56,532 nt of DNA from Cytophagales bacterium (GCA_013298505.1 JAAFHY010000005.1:37899-94430), one strand, 5' to 3'; positions 24,547 through 34,621 are shown, counted from the first letter of the stretch. A program made the numbers and translations. Notes: a model not told the origin generated them from the letters alone.

Positions 24547-27500
24547 AATTAGTTTTGCGTTAAGTGGACAAAGCAGTCAGCTCGTATTGTTTTTTCTTGT
24601 GCTTTTTTTGGTTTCTTGTTCCAAGCCAGCTGAAAAGCCGATTCAGAAACTCTTCTCCTCGTTGAATCCAGATTCTACTGGCTTGTCTTTTCGGAACACT
24701 TTGGCATTTAATCGTGAATTTAATATTTATACCTACCGTAATTTTTATAATGGCGGAGGAGTTGGTATTGGAGATATCAATAACGATGGACTAGTTGATA
24801 TTTATTTAGTTGCTAATCAGGCACCCAACAAGCTTTTTATTAATAAGGGTAATTTCAAGTTTGAGGACATCACGAGTACGTCAGGTGTGGGTGGAAGCAA
24901 GTCATGGTCAACGGGTGTAAGTATGGCTGACGTAAACGGTGATGGGTGGGTAGATATTTATGTTTGTAATTCGGGCGATGTAAAAGGTGACAACAAGGAA
25001 AATGAATTGTTTATCAATAATGGTGATTTGACATTTACAGAACGCGCAAAAGAGTATGGGTTGGCCGACAGGGGCTTTACAACTCATGCTATTTTTTTCG
25101 ACTATGACAAAGACAGTGACCTAGACGTCTACATCCTAAATAACTCCTATCGGGCTATTGGAAGTTTTAACCTTCAAAAAAACGAGCGTCCTAGACGTGA
25201 CGTATTGGGTGGCGATAAATTAATGCGTAATGACAACGGACATTTCACAGACGTTAGCGAGCAAGCAGGTATTTATGGAAGTGTGATTGGATTTGGCCTA
25301 GGTGCTACTATCGGGGATATTAACAAGGATGGATGGTTGGATATCTATGTGTCAAACGATTTTTTTGAGCGAGATTATTTGTATCTTAACAATAGAGATG
25401 GCAGTTTTAAAGAGTGCCTAACAGAGCAGATGAAGTCTGTTAGTGGAGCCTCGATGGGGGCAGATTTGGCAGACGTCAACAATGACTCTTATCCTGATAT
25501 CTTCGTTACAGAGATGTTGCCAAAGTCAAACCAACGTCTAAAGACAGTGACTACTTTTGAGAATTGGGATCGATATCAAAACAATTTGAATAACGGTTTT
25601 TATCACCAGTTTACGCGCAATATGCTTCAACTGAATAATGGCGATAATTCTTTTAGTGAAATTGGAAGATTGACAGGAATGGAAGCAACAGAATGGAGTT
25701 GGGGTGCGTTGATTTTCGATATGGACAACGATGGACTCAAGGATGTTTTTGTTGCCAATGGAATCTACCAGGATCTAACTAATCAAGATTACCTTCAATA
25801 TGTGTCAAGTGGGGAAGTTGTCAAGTCGATTGTGTCTAATAATCAAGTCGACTACAAAAAATTGGTTGAATTGATTCCTTCGACTCCTGTCTCGGACTTT
25901 GCTTTTCGTAATTTGGGTTCACTTCGATTTGAAGACAAAACTGTTTCTTGGGGGCTTGATGAGCTAAATTTTTCCAACGGAAGCGCATATGCTGATCTTG
26001 ACAATGATGGAGATATGGACCTTGTTATTAATCGCGTAAATGAGCAGGCTTCTATGCTCCGCAACGAGACCAATCTACTAAATCAAAAGAATAGATATTT
26101 GAAGTTTGAATTGCGCGGCCTAGGGTTAAACTCAAATGCTATTGGAACAAAAATTACCGCAAAAACTGGAGGGGTTACGTATTATTTAGAACATTTACCA
26201 AATCGTGGCTTTGAATCTTCTGTCGACCCAAGACCCAATTTGGGTGTAGGAGAGTTCAAATATATGGATGAAGTGGTGGTGGAGTGGCCGTCCGGTGTGC
26301 AAACGACTTTGACCCACGTTGCTACCAATCAAACAATAACCTTGCGGGAAGCAGATGGAATTGTTGTTGCCCAGCGTTCATACGAAAATTCAAAAACGAA
26401 AATCTTCTCAAAAGGATTTCTTATATCAGATATTGATAGCCATAGCGAGAATGATTTTGTTGATTTTGATCGGGATCGACTAATTTACCATATGTTGAGT
26501 ACAGAAGGCCCCAAAGTATCGGTTGCAGATACAGACGGAGATGGTTTAACGGATTTTTTTATTGGCGGAGCTAAAGATCAGGCAAGCACTATATACACTC
26601 AAACAGCGGCTGGCAAATTTTCTAAAAAGGATACGCGGTTTTTGAACGAACGAACTTCGGAGGACACGGGAAATATTTTTTTTGATGCGGACGGTGATGG
26701 CGACCAAGATCTTTATGTGTGCAGCGGGGGCAATGAATTTTCGCCAAGCTCGTCTGCTTTTTTGGATCGACTCTATTTTAATGATGGAAAAGGTGGATGG
26801 ACTAAATCAAAACAAGCACTTCCATCGGGTAAATTTGAAAGCACATCTAGTGTAGTGGCATCCGATTTTGATTCTGACGGTGACAAGGATCTTTTTGTCG
26901 GTGCACGACTGACTCCGTTTAGTTATGGCGTGCCAGTCAATGGATATATTCTAAAAAATGATGGAAGAGGTTTTTTTTCTGTTTCACAAACTTTTGAAAA
27001 TATAGGAATGATAACAGATGCGATATGGGCCGATATTGATGCAGATCGTGATGAAGACCTTGTTCTAGTAGGGGAGTGGATGCCTGTTTGCGTGTACCTA
27101 AACAATAATGGTATTTTGAAAAAATTAAACCAAGTGCCGGGCTCCAGCGGGTGGTGGAACTGCATTGAGGCTGGAGACTTTGATAAAGATGGTGATGTCG
27201 ACTTTGTTGTTGGTAATCATGGTATTAATTCTAGATTTAGCGCTAATCAGGAAAAGCCAGTTTCGATGTGGGTAGGCGACTTTGATCAAAATGGAACCGT
27301 AGAGCAGATCATTTGTACTTTCAATGGAGACAAGAGTTACCCCCTAACATTGAAACATGATTTACTTTCACAAATACCATCTTTAAAAAAGAAATTTTTG
27401 AAATACGAGAGTTACAAAGACGCGACCATCACAGATGTTTTTACACCAGAGCAGCTTGAACCTGCGCTTAAGCTTGAAGCGACAAATTTATCCAGTTCAG

Positions 27501-27856
27501 TCTTGATCAACGATGGAAAAGGAAATTTCAAAATAGAACCGCTGCCCGTTGAAGCTCAGTTTTCTCCCGTGTATGGTATTTTGATGGATGACATTGACAG
27601 GGATGGTAATCTTGATTTACTATTAGGAGGAAATCTCTATCGCGTAAAGCCCGAAGTAGGTCGATATGATGCCAGCTTTGGAACTTTTCTAAAAGGTGAT
27701 GGAGAGGGAAAGTTTAAAACGGTACCTAACCGCGATTGTGGACTGATGATTGATGGAGAGGTTCGCGACATCAAACGAATCAAAGTGGGCAAGGATAACC
27801 TGATACTGGTTGCCCGTAATAACGATACACCCATTTTCTTGAAAGTGAATGAATAA
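24521..27856 (+). CDS. CRTAC1-like FG-GAP/VCBS repeat lipoprotein with ASPIC/UnbV domain, paralogue 2
   Basis: An 1111-residue lipoprotein (FLVSC, Cys33). Order of parts is the same as in paralogue 1: propeller blades with GDINNDGLVDIYL, ADVNGDGWVDIYVC, GDINKDGWLDIYVSND and ADLDNDGDMDLVINR, an ASPIC/UnbV domain near residues 525-620 (VVVEWPSGVQTTLTHV), then a second blade set. Shared landmarks with paralogue 1 such as NIYTYRNFYNGGG, FEDITS and VTEMLP show tandem duplication. The start overlaps the small lipoprotein gene by 26 bp, and the end overlaps paralogue 3 by 8 bp. Calcium binding is expected from the loops; the ligand is unknown. Confidence 0.85.
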   Translation: MIVIVKKSKISFALSGQSSQLVLFFLVLFLVSCSKPAEKPIQKLFSSLNPDSTGLSFRNTLAFNREFNIYTYRNFYNGGGVGIGDINNDGLVDIYLVANQAPNKLFINKGNFKFEDITSTSGVGGSKSWSTGVSMADVNGDGWVDIYVCNSGDVKGDNKENELFINNGDLTFTERAKEYGLADRGFTTHAIFFDYDKDSDLDVYILNNSYRAIGSFNLQKNERPRRDVLGGDKLMRNDNGHFTDVSEQAGIYGSVIGFGLGATIGDINKDGWLDIYVSNDFFERDYLYLNNRDGSFKECLTEQMKSVSGASMGADLADVNNDSYPDIFVTEMLPKSNQRLKTVTTFENWDRYQNNLNNGFYHQFTRNMLQLNNGDNSFSEIGRLTGMEATEWSWGALIFDMDNDGLKDVFVANGIYQDLTNQDYLQYVSSGEVVKSIVSNNQVDYKKLVELIPSTPVSDFAFRNLGSLRFEDKTVSWGLDELNFSNGSAYADLDNDGDMDLVINRVNEQASMLRNETNLLNQKNRYLKFELRGLGLNSNAIGTKITAKTGGVTYYLEHLPNRGFESSVDPRPNLGVGEFKYMDEVVVEWPSGVQTTLTHVATNQTITLREADGIVVAQRSYENSKTKIFSKGFLISDIDSHSENDFVDFDRDRLIYHMLSTEGPKVSVADTDGDGLTDFFIGGAKDQASTIYTQTAAGKFSKKDTRFLNERTSEDTGNIFFDADGDGDQDLYVCSGGNEFSPSSSAFLDRLYFNDGKGGWTKSKQALPSGKFESTSSVVASDFDSDGDKDLFVGARLTPFSYGVPVNGYILKNDGRGFFSVSQTFENIGMITDAIWADIDADRDEDLVLVGEWMPVCVYLNNNGILKKLNQVPGSSGWWNCIEAGDFDKDGDVDFVVGNHGINSRFSANQEKPVSMWVGDFDQNGTVEQIICTFNGDKSYPLTLKHDLLSQIPSLKKKFLKYESYKDATITDVFTPEQLEPALKLEATNLSSSVLINDGKGNFKIEPLPVEAQFSPVYGILMDDIDRDGNLDLLLGGNLYRVKPEVGRYDASFGTFLKGDGEGKFKTVPNRDCGLMIDGEVRDIKRIKVGKDNLILVARNNDTPIFLKVNE

Positions 27857-30800
27857 GGGATGGCTACTATTCGTTTGTGGTTTTAGTTTTTTTTTCCTCA
27901 TTCAGTGTAAAGAAAAAAAAATCATATCAACCCTGTTTTCGTCAAGGCCAGTATCAGAAACGGGTATAGATTTTAGTAATCAGCTAACCGAAGACAAAAA
28001 CTTCAATATCATTGAATACCTCTACTTCTATAATGGGGGTGGAGTTGCCTGCGGAGATATCAACAATGATGGGCTGGTAGATATTTATTTTTCGTCTAAT
28101 CAAAATTCAAACAAGCTTTACTTGAACAAAGGTGATTTTAGGTTTGAGGACATCACGGAAAAATCGAAAACAAAGGGAATTGGAAATTGGAAGACAGGTG
28201 TCACCATGGCAGATGTCAATGGCGATGGGTACTTAGATATTTATATTTGTGGGGTTGGCAACTACAAAAGTTTCAATTCGCAAAACCAATTGCTCATCAA
28301 CAATGGTGACCTAACCTTTTCTGATCAGACTGAAGAGTATGGATTACAGTTCAAAGGTTTTTCTACCCAGACCATTTTTTTTGATTACGATTTAGATGGT
28401 GATTTAGATTGTTACTTACTTAATCATTCTGTGCACAGTGCAAGCTCGTATGTTTCCGTAACGAATCGAGCGAAATCGGATTCTCGGAGTGGTGACCAAT
28501 TTTTTAGAAATGAGTTGGTAAGTAATGGTAAGAATTCAGGAGTGGTTCGTTTTGTGAACGTAACCAATGAAGCAGGAATACTTAGCAGCCGATTGGGCTA
28601 CGGTTTGGGTGTAGGTGTTTCGGATATTAACCTTGATGGATATCCTGACATCTATGTATCAAATGATTTTCAGGAGAATGATTATTTATACATCAACAAT
28701 AGAAATGGCACGTTTAAACAAGTACTTGAAAAGTCGCTAACTCAATCCAGTCGATTTTCAATGGGTAATGATATTGCTGATGTAAACAATGACGGACGCC
28801 CAGATATTTTTACTACTGATATGCTTCCAAGAGATGAATCGGTGATAAAAACATCTGCTGGAGAAGATGCATACGAAGTGTACAAATACAAATTGAAATT
28901 TGGTTATCACTATCAGGTGGCGCGCAATTGCCTTCAGCTCAATCGATATATCACTGACTCACTTGTTACCTTTAGTGATATAGCCCCTTTGGCGGGAGTA
29001 GAAGCCACAGATTGGAGTTGGTCTCCCTTGCTGGCAGATTATGACAACGATGGATTGAAGGACTTGTTTGTTTCGAATGGCATTGTTCGCAGACCGAATG
29101 ACCTTGACTATATTAATTTTATTTCCAATCAAGCAATTCAAGATTCACTCATGACAATCGAATCTTCTGACTTGGTTGTTCTAAATTCTATGCCGGATGG
29201 TAAAGTCGCTAACGTGGCTTTCAAAAATATAGACGGCATCCATTTCCAAGATGTTTCTTCAGATTGGGGGATCAATACGCCTTCTTTTTCCAATGGTAGC
29301 GCGTATGCTGATCTGGACAATGATGGGGATTTGGATGTGGTGGTGAACAATGTTAATGAACCAGCTTTTGTCTACCAAAACAGTAATAAGGCATCTAGTA
29401 TTACAATTAATCTAATTGGGAGTAAACCAAACTTATTTGGGATAGGTACTAAAATTTTGTCTTTTGCCGATGGTAAAGTTCAACATCATGAAGTTTCAGC
29501 TACTCGTGGATTTAGCTCGGCTTCAGATACACGAGTGATTATTGGTATTGGAAATTCTGTAAAAGCAGACTCGGTATTTGTTGTTTGGCCAGGCAGAACT
29601 TTTCAAAAATTAGATCAAATCGAAGCTGGGAAAAGAATTTCTGTAAAACAATCTGATGCTAAGGGAAGGTTTGATTTAAGTCGACTGTTCGCTCGTGAGA
29701 GTATGTTCGAACCTTTGCCCAAATCAGCAATCCCAAATTTTGTCCACAGAGAAGATGATTACAATGCCTTCAACAATGAAGGACTGATTCCACACATGCT
29801 CACTACCCAAGGGCCACCCTTGGCACAAGGTGATGTGAACAGTGATGGTTTAGCAGATATTTTTGTGGGTGGTGGCAAAGACCAATCGGCTTCAATTTTT
29901 ATTCAATCAAAGCAAGGTGAATGGAAAACAAAAGCCAACAAAGACTTTGTTTCTGATTCTTTTGCGGAAGATGTAGCTGCCGAATTGTTTGATGTAGATG
30001 GTGATGACGACTTGGATTTATTGGTAGCGGCTGGTGGCCAAGACCCCACTAACAAACCCCAGGGTCTGCGACCAAGACTTTACATAAATGATGGGCAAGG
30101 AAATTTTCAGCGTGGCGATAACTCAATACCGAGAATACTATTGAATGCATCGTGCATCAAGCCATTTGATTATGATAGGGATGGAGATTTGGATGTGTTT
30201 ATTGGCGCAAATGTAATGCCCTTTTTATATGGCATGGCACCGCAAAGCTTCCTGTTGCAAAATGACGGTAAAGGGAATTTTTCAGATGTTAAGAATTGGT
30301 TAGGCAATAGTCGGTTTGATAATCCAACGCAAGTGAGACCTGGACTAGTGAAGGATGCCGCTTGGTCGGATGTAAATAAAGATGGCCGCATCGACCTTTT
30401 ATTAGTTGGGGAGTGGATGCCCATCACTATTTTGATTCAAAATCAAAGTCAGCAGTTTGAAAATCAGACTGAACGGTTCGGCACTAAATTCACCAGCGGC
30501 TTATGGAATTCAATCGAGAAGTTCGATTTTGATGGGGATGGAGATGATGATTATATACTCGGCAACTTAGGTCAGAATTCGCGATTAAAAGTTTCTGCTG
30601 ATAAGCCATTGGTGATGTACTTAGGAGACTTTGATAGCAACGGTGGGTCAGACCATATTTTGGTTTACTACAATGGCGACAAAAGTTATCCGTTTGCTTC
30701 ACGGGACCAGTTGATCAAGCAGCTTCCCATTTTAAAGAAAAAATTCTTGCATTATAAAGACTACCGCAATGTAAACTTAGAGGATATCGTTACTCCTCAA

Positions 30801-31208
30801 CAAAAAGGAAACTCAGCTCGCATTCAAGTAGAAGTGCTCAGTTCATCGTACCTTCGAAATGACAAAGGCAGATTGACCTGCGTGGACTTACCTTCAGAAG
30901 CGCAGTTTAGCCCAATTTATGCCATCGCCATTGAGGATGTCAACATGGACGGCTTCAAAGATTTGGTACTTGGAGGGAATTTGGATGCTGTTCAGCCCGA
31001 TTTTGGCAGGTATGATGCGAGTATTGGGTTAGTAATGTTTGGAGATGGTAAGGGCAATTGGAAAGCGAAAGATGCGCAAGAATCTGGATTTGTGGTGAAG
31101 GGAGAAGTACGAGATATTCGGGTTATCAGTAATTTCAAAAAGGAAAAAAATGTCTTCCTTTCAAGGAATAATCAGTCCGTGGTAGGATTTAAAATAATAT
31201 CTCAATGA
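27849..31208 (+). CDS. CRTAC1-like FG-GAP/VCBS repeat lipoprotein with ASPIC/UnbV domain, paralogue 3
   Basis: An 1119-residue exported protein with the same layout as paralogues 1 and 2. The hydrophobic N-terminus ends LIQC (Cys20) followed by KEKK; glutamine before the cysteine is unusual for a lipobox, so lipidation is likely but less certain. Blades include GDINNDGLVDIYF, FDYDLDGDLDCYLLN, SDINLDGYPDIYVSND and ADLDNDGDLDVVVNN. The ASPIC/UnbV domain lies near residues 515-600 (VFVVWPGRTFQKLDQIEAG). It is the most divergent of the three: the segment after FNIIEYLYFYNGGG lacks the YTYRN signature. The stop overlaps the GH65 start by 4 bp (ATGA). Confidence 0.83.
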   Translation: MNKGWLLFVCGFSFFFLIQCKEKKIISTLFSSRPVSETGIDFSNQLTEDKNFNIIEYLYFYNGGGVACGDINNDGLVDIYFSSNQNSNKLYLNKGDFRFEDITEKSKTKGIGNWKTGVTMADVNGDGYLDIYICGVGNYKSFNSQNQLLINNGDLTFSDQTEEYGLQFKGFSTQTIFFDYDLDGDLDCYLLNHSVHSASSYVSVTNRAKSDSRSGDQFFRNELVSNGKNSGVVRFVNVTNEAGILSSRLGYGLGVGVSDINLDGYPDIYVSNDFQENDYLYINNRNGTFKQVLEKSLTQSSRFSMGNDIADVNNDGRPDIFTTDMLPRDESVIKTSAGEDAYEVYKYKLKFGYHYQVARNCLQLNRYITDSLVTFSDIAPLAGVEATDWSWSPLLADYDNDGLKDLFVSNGIVRRPNDLDYINFISNQAIQDSLMTIESSDLVVLNSMPDGKVANVAFKNIDGIHFQDVSSDWGINTPSFSNGSAYADLDNDGDLDVVVNNVNEPAFVYQNSNKASSITINLIGSKPNLFGIGTKILSFADGKVQHHEVSATRGFSSASDTRVIIGIGNSVKADSVFVVWPGRTFQKLDQIEAGKRISVKQSDAKGRFDLSRLFARESMFEPLPKSAIPNFVHREDDYNAFNNEGLIPHMLTTQGPPLAQGDVNSDGLADIFVGGGKDQSASIFIQSKQGEWKTKANKDFVSDSFAEDVAAELFDVDGDDDLDLLVAAGGQDPTNKPQGLRPRLYINDGQGNFQRGDNSIPRILLNASCIKPFDYDRDGDLDVFIGANVMPFLYGMAPQSFLLQNDGKGNFSDVKNWLGNSRFDNPTQVRPGLVKDAAWSDVNKDGRIDLLLVGEWMPITILIQNQSQQFENQTERFGTKFTSGLWNSIEKFDFDGDGDDDYILGNLGQNSRLKVSADKPLVMYLGDFDSNGGSDHILVYYNGDKSYPFASRDQLIKQLPILKKKFLHYKDYRNVNLEDIVTPQQKGNSARIQVEVLSSSYLRNDKGRLTCVDLPSEAQFSPIYAIAIEDVNMDGFKDLVLGGNLDAVQPDFGRYDASIGLVMFGDGKGNWKAKDAQESGFVVKGEVRDIRVISNFKKEKNVFLSRNNQSVVGFKIISQ

Positions 31209-33232
31209 AACATTTACTTATCCTAGTCTTGTCGCTATGTTCAGTTGAAATTTTTTCACAACAAAACGACCCTTGGCTCATCTCCGCCACCTCCATCAAC
31301 CCCAACAATTACTACGGAGTAACTGTAGCCAACGGCATGGTCGGCTTAGTCTCTTCCCCCGAGCCTATGAAAGTGAGAGATGTAGTGTTGAATGGTGTTT
31401 ACGATTATTATCAGCGGGGCAGGGTTTCCAACATCCTCAAAACATTCAACCATGCCAATATGAATTTGGATGTAGACGGGCGGAGAATCGGGATGAAAGA
31501 TATTTCCAACTACCGGCAAACGTTGGATATGAAGAAGGCAATTTTAGTAACAACCTTTGACGTGGGCGATCAATTATCAGTTAAGCACTCGATGATGGCG
31601 CTTCGTCATTTGCCATATACCGCGATGTCAATCGTAGAGCTCAAAGCGAAGAAGGATGTGAAGGTGACACCGATGAGTGTAATTGAAGCTCCTAATCACT
31701 TGGCCGATGTGCGCAATACATATAGCGAAATAGATCGGCCTCATGTGAAGTTGCCCTTATTATCTTCAGTAGGAAAAAGCCCCTCTGGTAAGCACACAGT
31801 TGCGGCTAGTAATAGCATTATTTTTTCGGAGCCCCATGGGCAAGAGCCTGATCTCATTCATGAAGATTGGGACTACAGTATGCATCTCGCAAAATTCAAT
31901 AAGAGTTTAAAAGCTGGAGAGACCTATTCGTTTAGCGTGGTTTCTTCAGCAACGTCTACTGCAAATTTTCAAGATCCACTAAATGAAGCGGAACGCCTCA
32001 CCATTTTCGCGCGATTGGAAGGAACAGAAAGGTTGCTTCAACACCACGTGGCTGAATGGGAAAAATTGTGGAAGAGCGACATCGTTATTGAGGGGGATTT
32101 GCAAACACAAAAAGATGTTCGCTTCGCCTTGTATCATCTTTATTCGTTCGCAAGAGAGGGGACAGGCTTAAGCCTTTCTCCTATGGGATTGTCGGGCTTA
32201 GGTTATAACGGCCACGTATTCTGGGATACCGAGTTGTGGATGTATCCACCAATCCTCATGCTCCAACCGGAGATTGCTAAATCAATTTTAGAGTATAGGT
32301 TCAATCGATTGGCGGCAGCAAAACAGAATGCTTTTTCGCATGGCTACAAGGGGGCGATGTTCCCTTGGGAATCATCCGCTGAGGGCACTGAAGATACTCC
32401 CGTCTGGGCATTAACGGGTCCGTTTCAACAGCATATTACGGGCTGTGTGGGCTGGGCATTTTGGAAGTACTATCAAGTAACTAAAGACAAGCAATGGTTA
32501 AAGGACAGAGGTTATCCAATGCTAAAAGAAGTAGCCGACTTCTGGGCAAGTAGAGTAGAACGAAAAGGTCCTGGTCGATTTGAAATCAACAATGTGATTG
32601 GTGCCAATGAGTGGCAAGAAAATATTGACAACAACGCATTTACCAACGGGATGGCCATTACAGTATTGAGGTATGCCACACAGGCCGCAAAAGAAATGGG
32701 TATAGCCCCAAACCCCGATTGGGAAGTGGTAGCTCAAAATATTCCTATTTTAAAATTTCCTGACGGCACAACGAAAGAAAACGCAACCTATGATGGTGTG
32801 ATCATCAAGCAAGGTGACGTTAACTTGCTCGCCTTTCCGTTGGACTTTATCACCGACAAAACACAAATTGAGAAAGATTTGAAATACTACGAACCTCGTT
32901 ACTCATCAGAAGGCCCGGCAATGGGACATTCAGCGTTGTCTGCCATTTATTCGCGAATTGGCAATGTGGAGAAAGCAACCGAGCTTTTTGCAAAATCATA
33001 CAAGCCAAACGAAGTTCCACCTTTTGGTGTTTTAGCTGAGACAGCGGGTGGAACCAATCCTTACTTTGCGACAGGGGCGGGTGGATTTTTACAAGCCGTG
33101 ATGAACGGATTCGGTGGGCTAACTATTTCGGACGCAGGTATTACTCAAATAAAAACCAAGCTCCCAAAAACATGGAAGTCGTTGGAGATAAAAGGAGTAG
33201 GGCTGACAAAGGTCAGTTTTTCGGTGAAGTAA
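31205..33232 (+). CDS. Exported GH65 family enzyme, predicted alpha-glucoside hydrolase
   Basis: A 675-residue protein with signal peptide (cleaved near EIFSQ). The (alpha/alpha)6 barrel carries GH65 landmarks: GHVFWDTELWMYPP, the GYKGAMFPWESSAEGTE loop, and GANEWQENIDNNAFTN with the general acid Glu469. A second glutamate, Glu612 in LAETAGGTNPYF, lies 143 residues later. From memory, GH65 hydrolases (human PGGHG, Flavobacterium kojibiose hydrolase) have a general-base glutamate about 144 residues after the acid, whereas phosphorylases have a phosphate-binding loop there. I therefore predict a periplasmic hydrolase, possibly for alpha-1,2-linked glucose. It is translationally coupled to paralogue 3. 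Confidence 0.85.
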   Translation: MKHLLILVLSLCSVEIFSQQNDPWLISATSINPNNYYGVTVANGMVGLVSSPEPMKVRDVVLNGVYDYYQRGRVSNILKTFNHANMNLDVDGRRIGMKDISNYRQTLDMKKAILVTTFDVGDQLSVKHSMMALRHLPYTAMSIVELKAKKDVKVTPMSVIEAPNHLADVRNTYSEIDRPHVKLPLLSSVGKSPSGKHTVAASNSIIFSEPHGQEPDLIHEDWDYSMHLAKFNKSLKAGETYSFSVVSSATSTANFQDPLNEAERLTIFARLEGTERLLQHHVAEWEKLWKSDIVIEGDLQTQKDVRFALYHLYSFAREGTGLSLSPMGLSGLGYNGHVFWDTELWMYPPILMLQPEIAKSILEYRFNRLAAAKQNAFSHGYKGAMFPWESSAEGTEDTPVWALTGPFQQHITGCVGWAFWKYYQVTKDKQWLKDRGYPMLKEVADFWASRVERKGPGRFEINNVIGANEWQENIDNNAFTNGMAITVLRYATQAAKEMGIAPNPDWEVVAQNIPILKFPDGTTKENATYDGVIIKQGDVNLLAFPLDFITDKTQIEKDLKYYEPRYSSEGPAMGHSALSAIYSRIGNVEKATELFAKSYKPNEVPPFGVLAETAGGTNPYFATGAGGFLQAVMNGFGGLTISDAGITQIKTKLPKTWKSLEIKGVGLTKVSFSVK

Positions 33233-33262
33233 ATTGTTTTATTTGCAGCTTTAAAGTTTAAT

Positions 33263-34603
33263 ATGGATCGAGCTAAGACACTTGTAGTTTACTTTCTAGG
33301 AGTTCTAATTCTTATCATCGGATCGTGTACATCTGCAAACAATACTGAATATAAAGTCAAGGTCAGCAATCCAGAATTCCTTCATCGCTCCATGAAGGCG
33401 ATAACTGACCGCATCGTCCATGATATTTTTTCTCCGCCTGTTGCAAGCAGAATATACACGTATGCAAGCGTTGCAGCCTATGAAGCAGCGATTCAGCAGG
33501 ACTCTAGTTTTAGAAGCTTGGCGGGTCAATTAAATGGATTGGAGAGTGTGCCAAAGCCAGATTTTTCCAAAGAACATAGTTTTGATCTGGCCGCTACACA
33601 ATCTCTATTGAAAGTTGGCAGAACGTTGATATTTTCTGAAGCAGACTTGGATATTTTCATCGATCAGATCATGAAGGAGTACAAGTCAACCGGAATCCCT
33701 GACGATGTTTTCGATCGCTCAATCGCCTACGGTGATCAGGTGGCGGCTCATATTTTAGCATGGTCGTCAAAAGATAACTACAAGCAATCACGCAGTTTTC
33801 CGAAGTACTCTATCGAGAACAATCCGGCTACATGGAAGCCAACGCCTCCTGCGTACATGGATGCGGTTGAACCTCACTGGAACAAAATCAGGCCTTTTGT
33901 TATCGATTCTGCAGCGCAATTCAAACCCGTTCCGCCAACACCCTTCTCTACTCAGAAGACAAGTCAGTTTTACAAAGAAGCACTGGAAGTCTTTGAGGTG
34001 GTAAAGAATGCTACCGAAGAGCAAAGCGCCATCGCTAGCTTTTGGGATTGTAACCCTTTTGCCATGAACGTAAGAGGCCACGTGATGTTTGCTACCAAGA
34101 AAATTTCGCCAGGCGGCCATTGGATAAATATTACTCGAACCGTTTGTACACAATCTAAAGCCACATTGGTTCAGTCGGCAGAGGCCTACACAAGAGTTTC
34201 ATTGTCGCTCGTAGATGGCTTTATCAGTTGCTGGGACGAAAAATATAGAAGCCGAGTGATCCGCCCCGAGACATACATCAATCAGTATATCAACGAAGAC
34301 TGGGTGCCCATTTTGCAGACGCCACCGTTTCCTGAATACACCAGCGGCCATAGTGTTATTTCTTCCTCTGCTTCCGTTGCCCTAACAAAATTGTTTGGTG
34401 ACAATTATGCGTTTACCGATTCGACTGAAGTGGAGTTTGGTATGGGCGCGAGAAAGTTTGCATCCTTCTATCAGGCCGCAGAAGAAGCAGGAATCTGCCG
34501 AATGTACGGAGGTATACATTACCGACCAGCATTTGAGGTAGGAGGGAAGCAAGGAAGAGCAGTGGGTGAGTTGATTGCCCAGCGAATCGTTACCAAAAAG
34601 TAG
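33263..34603 (+). CDS. Vanadium-dependent haloperoxidase/PAP2-family lipoprotein
   Basis: A 446-residue lipoprotein (IGSC, Cys22). The C-terminal half has the three-part PAP2/vanadate-binding signature: Lys327-x6-Arg334-Pro (KYRSRVIRP), Ser-Gly-His with His363 in YTSGHS, and Arg413-x5-His419 (RMYGGIHYR). Proteins of this group either oxidise halides with peroxide, using vanadate, or hydrolyse phosphate esters. Which one applies here cannot be decided from the motifs. It is the last gene of the run that begins at 20702, 30 bp after the GH65 gene, and is followed by a terminator. A halogenation or phosphatase step in a glucan locus would be unexpected. Confidence 0.85.
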   Translation: MDRAKTLVVYFLGVLILIIGSCTSANNTEYKVKVSNPEFLHRSMKAITDRIVHDIFSPPVASRIYTYASVAAYEAAIQQDSSFRSLAGQLNGLESVPKPDFSKEHSFDLAATQSLLKVGRTLIFSEADLDIFIDQIMKEYKSTGIPDDVFDRSIAYGDQVAAHILAWSSKDNYKQSRSFPKYSIENNPATWKPTPPAYMDAVEPHWNKIRPFVIDSAAQFKPVPPTPFSTQKTSQFYKEALEVFEVVKNATEEQSAIASFWDCNPFAMNVRGHVMFATKKISPGGHWINITRTVCTQSKATLVQSAEAYTRVSLSLVDGFISCWDEKYRSRVIRPETYINQYINEDWVPILQTPPFPEYTSGHSVISSSASVALTKLFGDNYAFTDSTEVEFGMGARKFASFYQAAEEAGICRMYGGIHYRPAFEVGGKQGRAVGELIAQRIVTKK

Positions 34604-34621
34604 AGATGTTCAATTGAATCT

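Noticed and set aside
20702-31208. Repeated D-rich segments as a DNA repeat or CRISPR array
   Set aside because: They are in-frame calcium loops of FG-GAP blades with varied codons and spacing; no direct DNA repeats with unique spacers.
33788-34153. Open frame of 121 codons opposite the haloperoxidase gene
   Set aside because: It lacks protein-like composition and lies wholly antisense to a gene with clear catalytic motifs.
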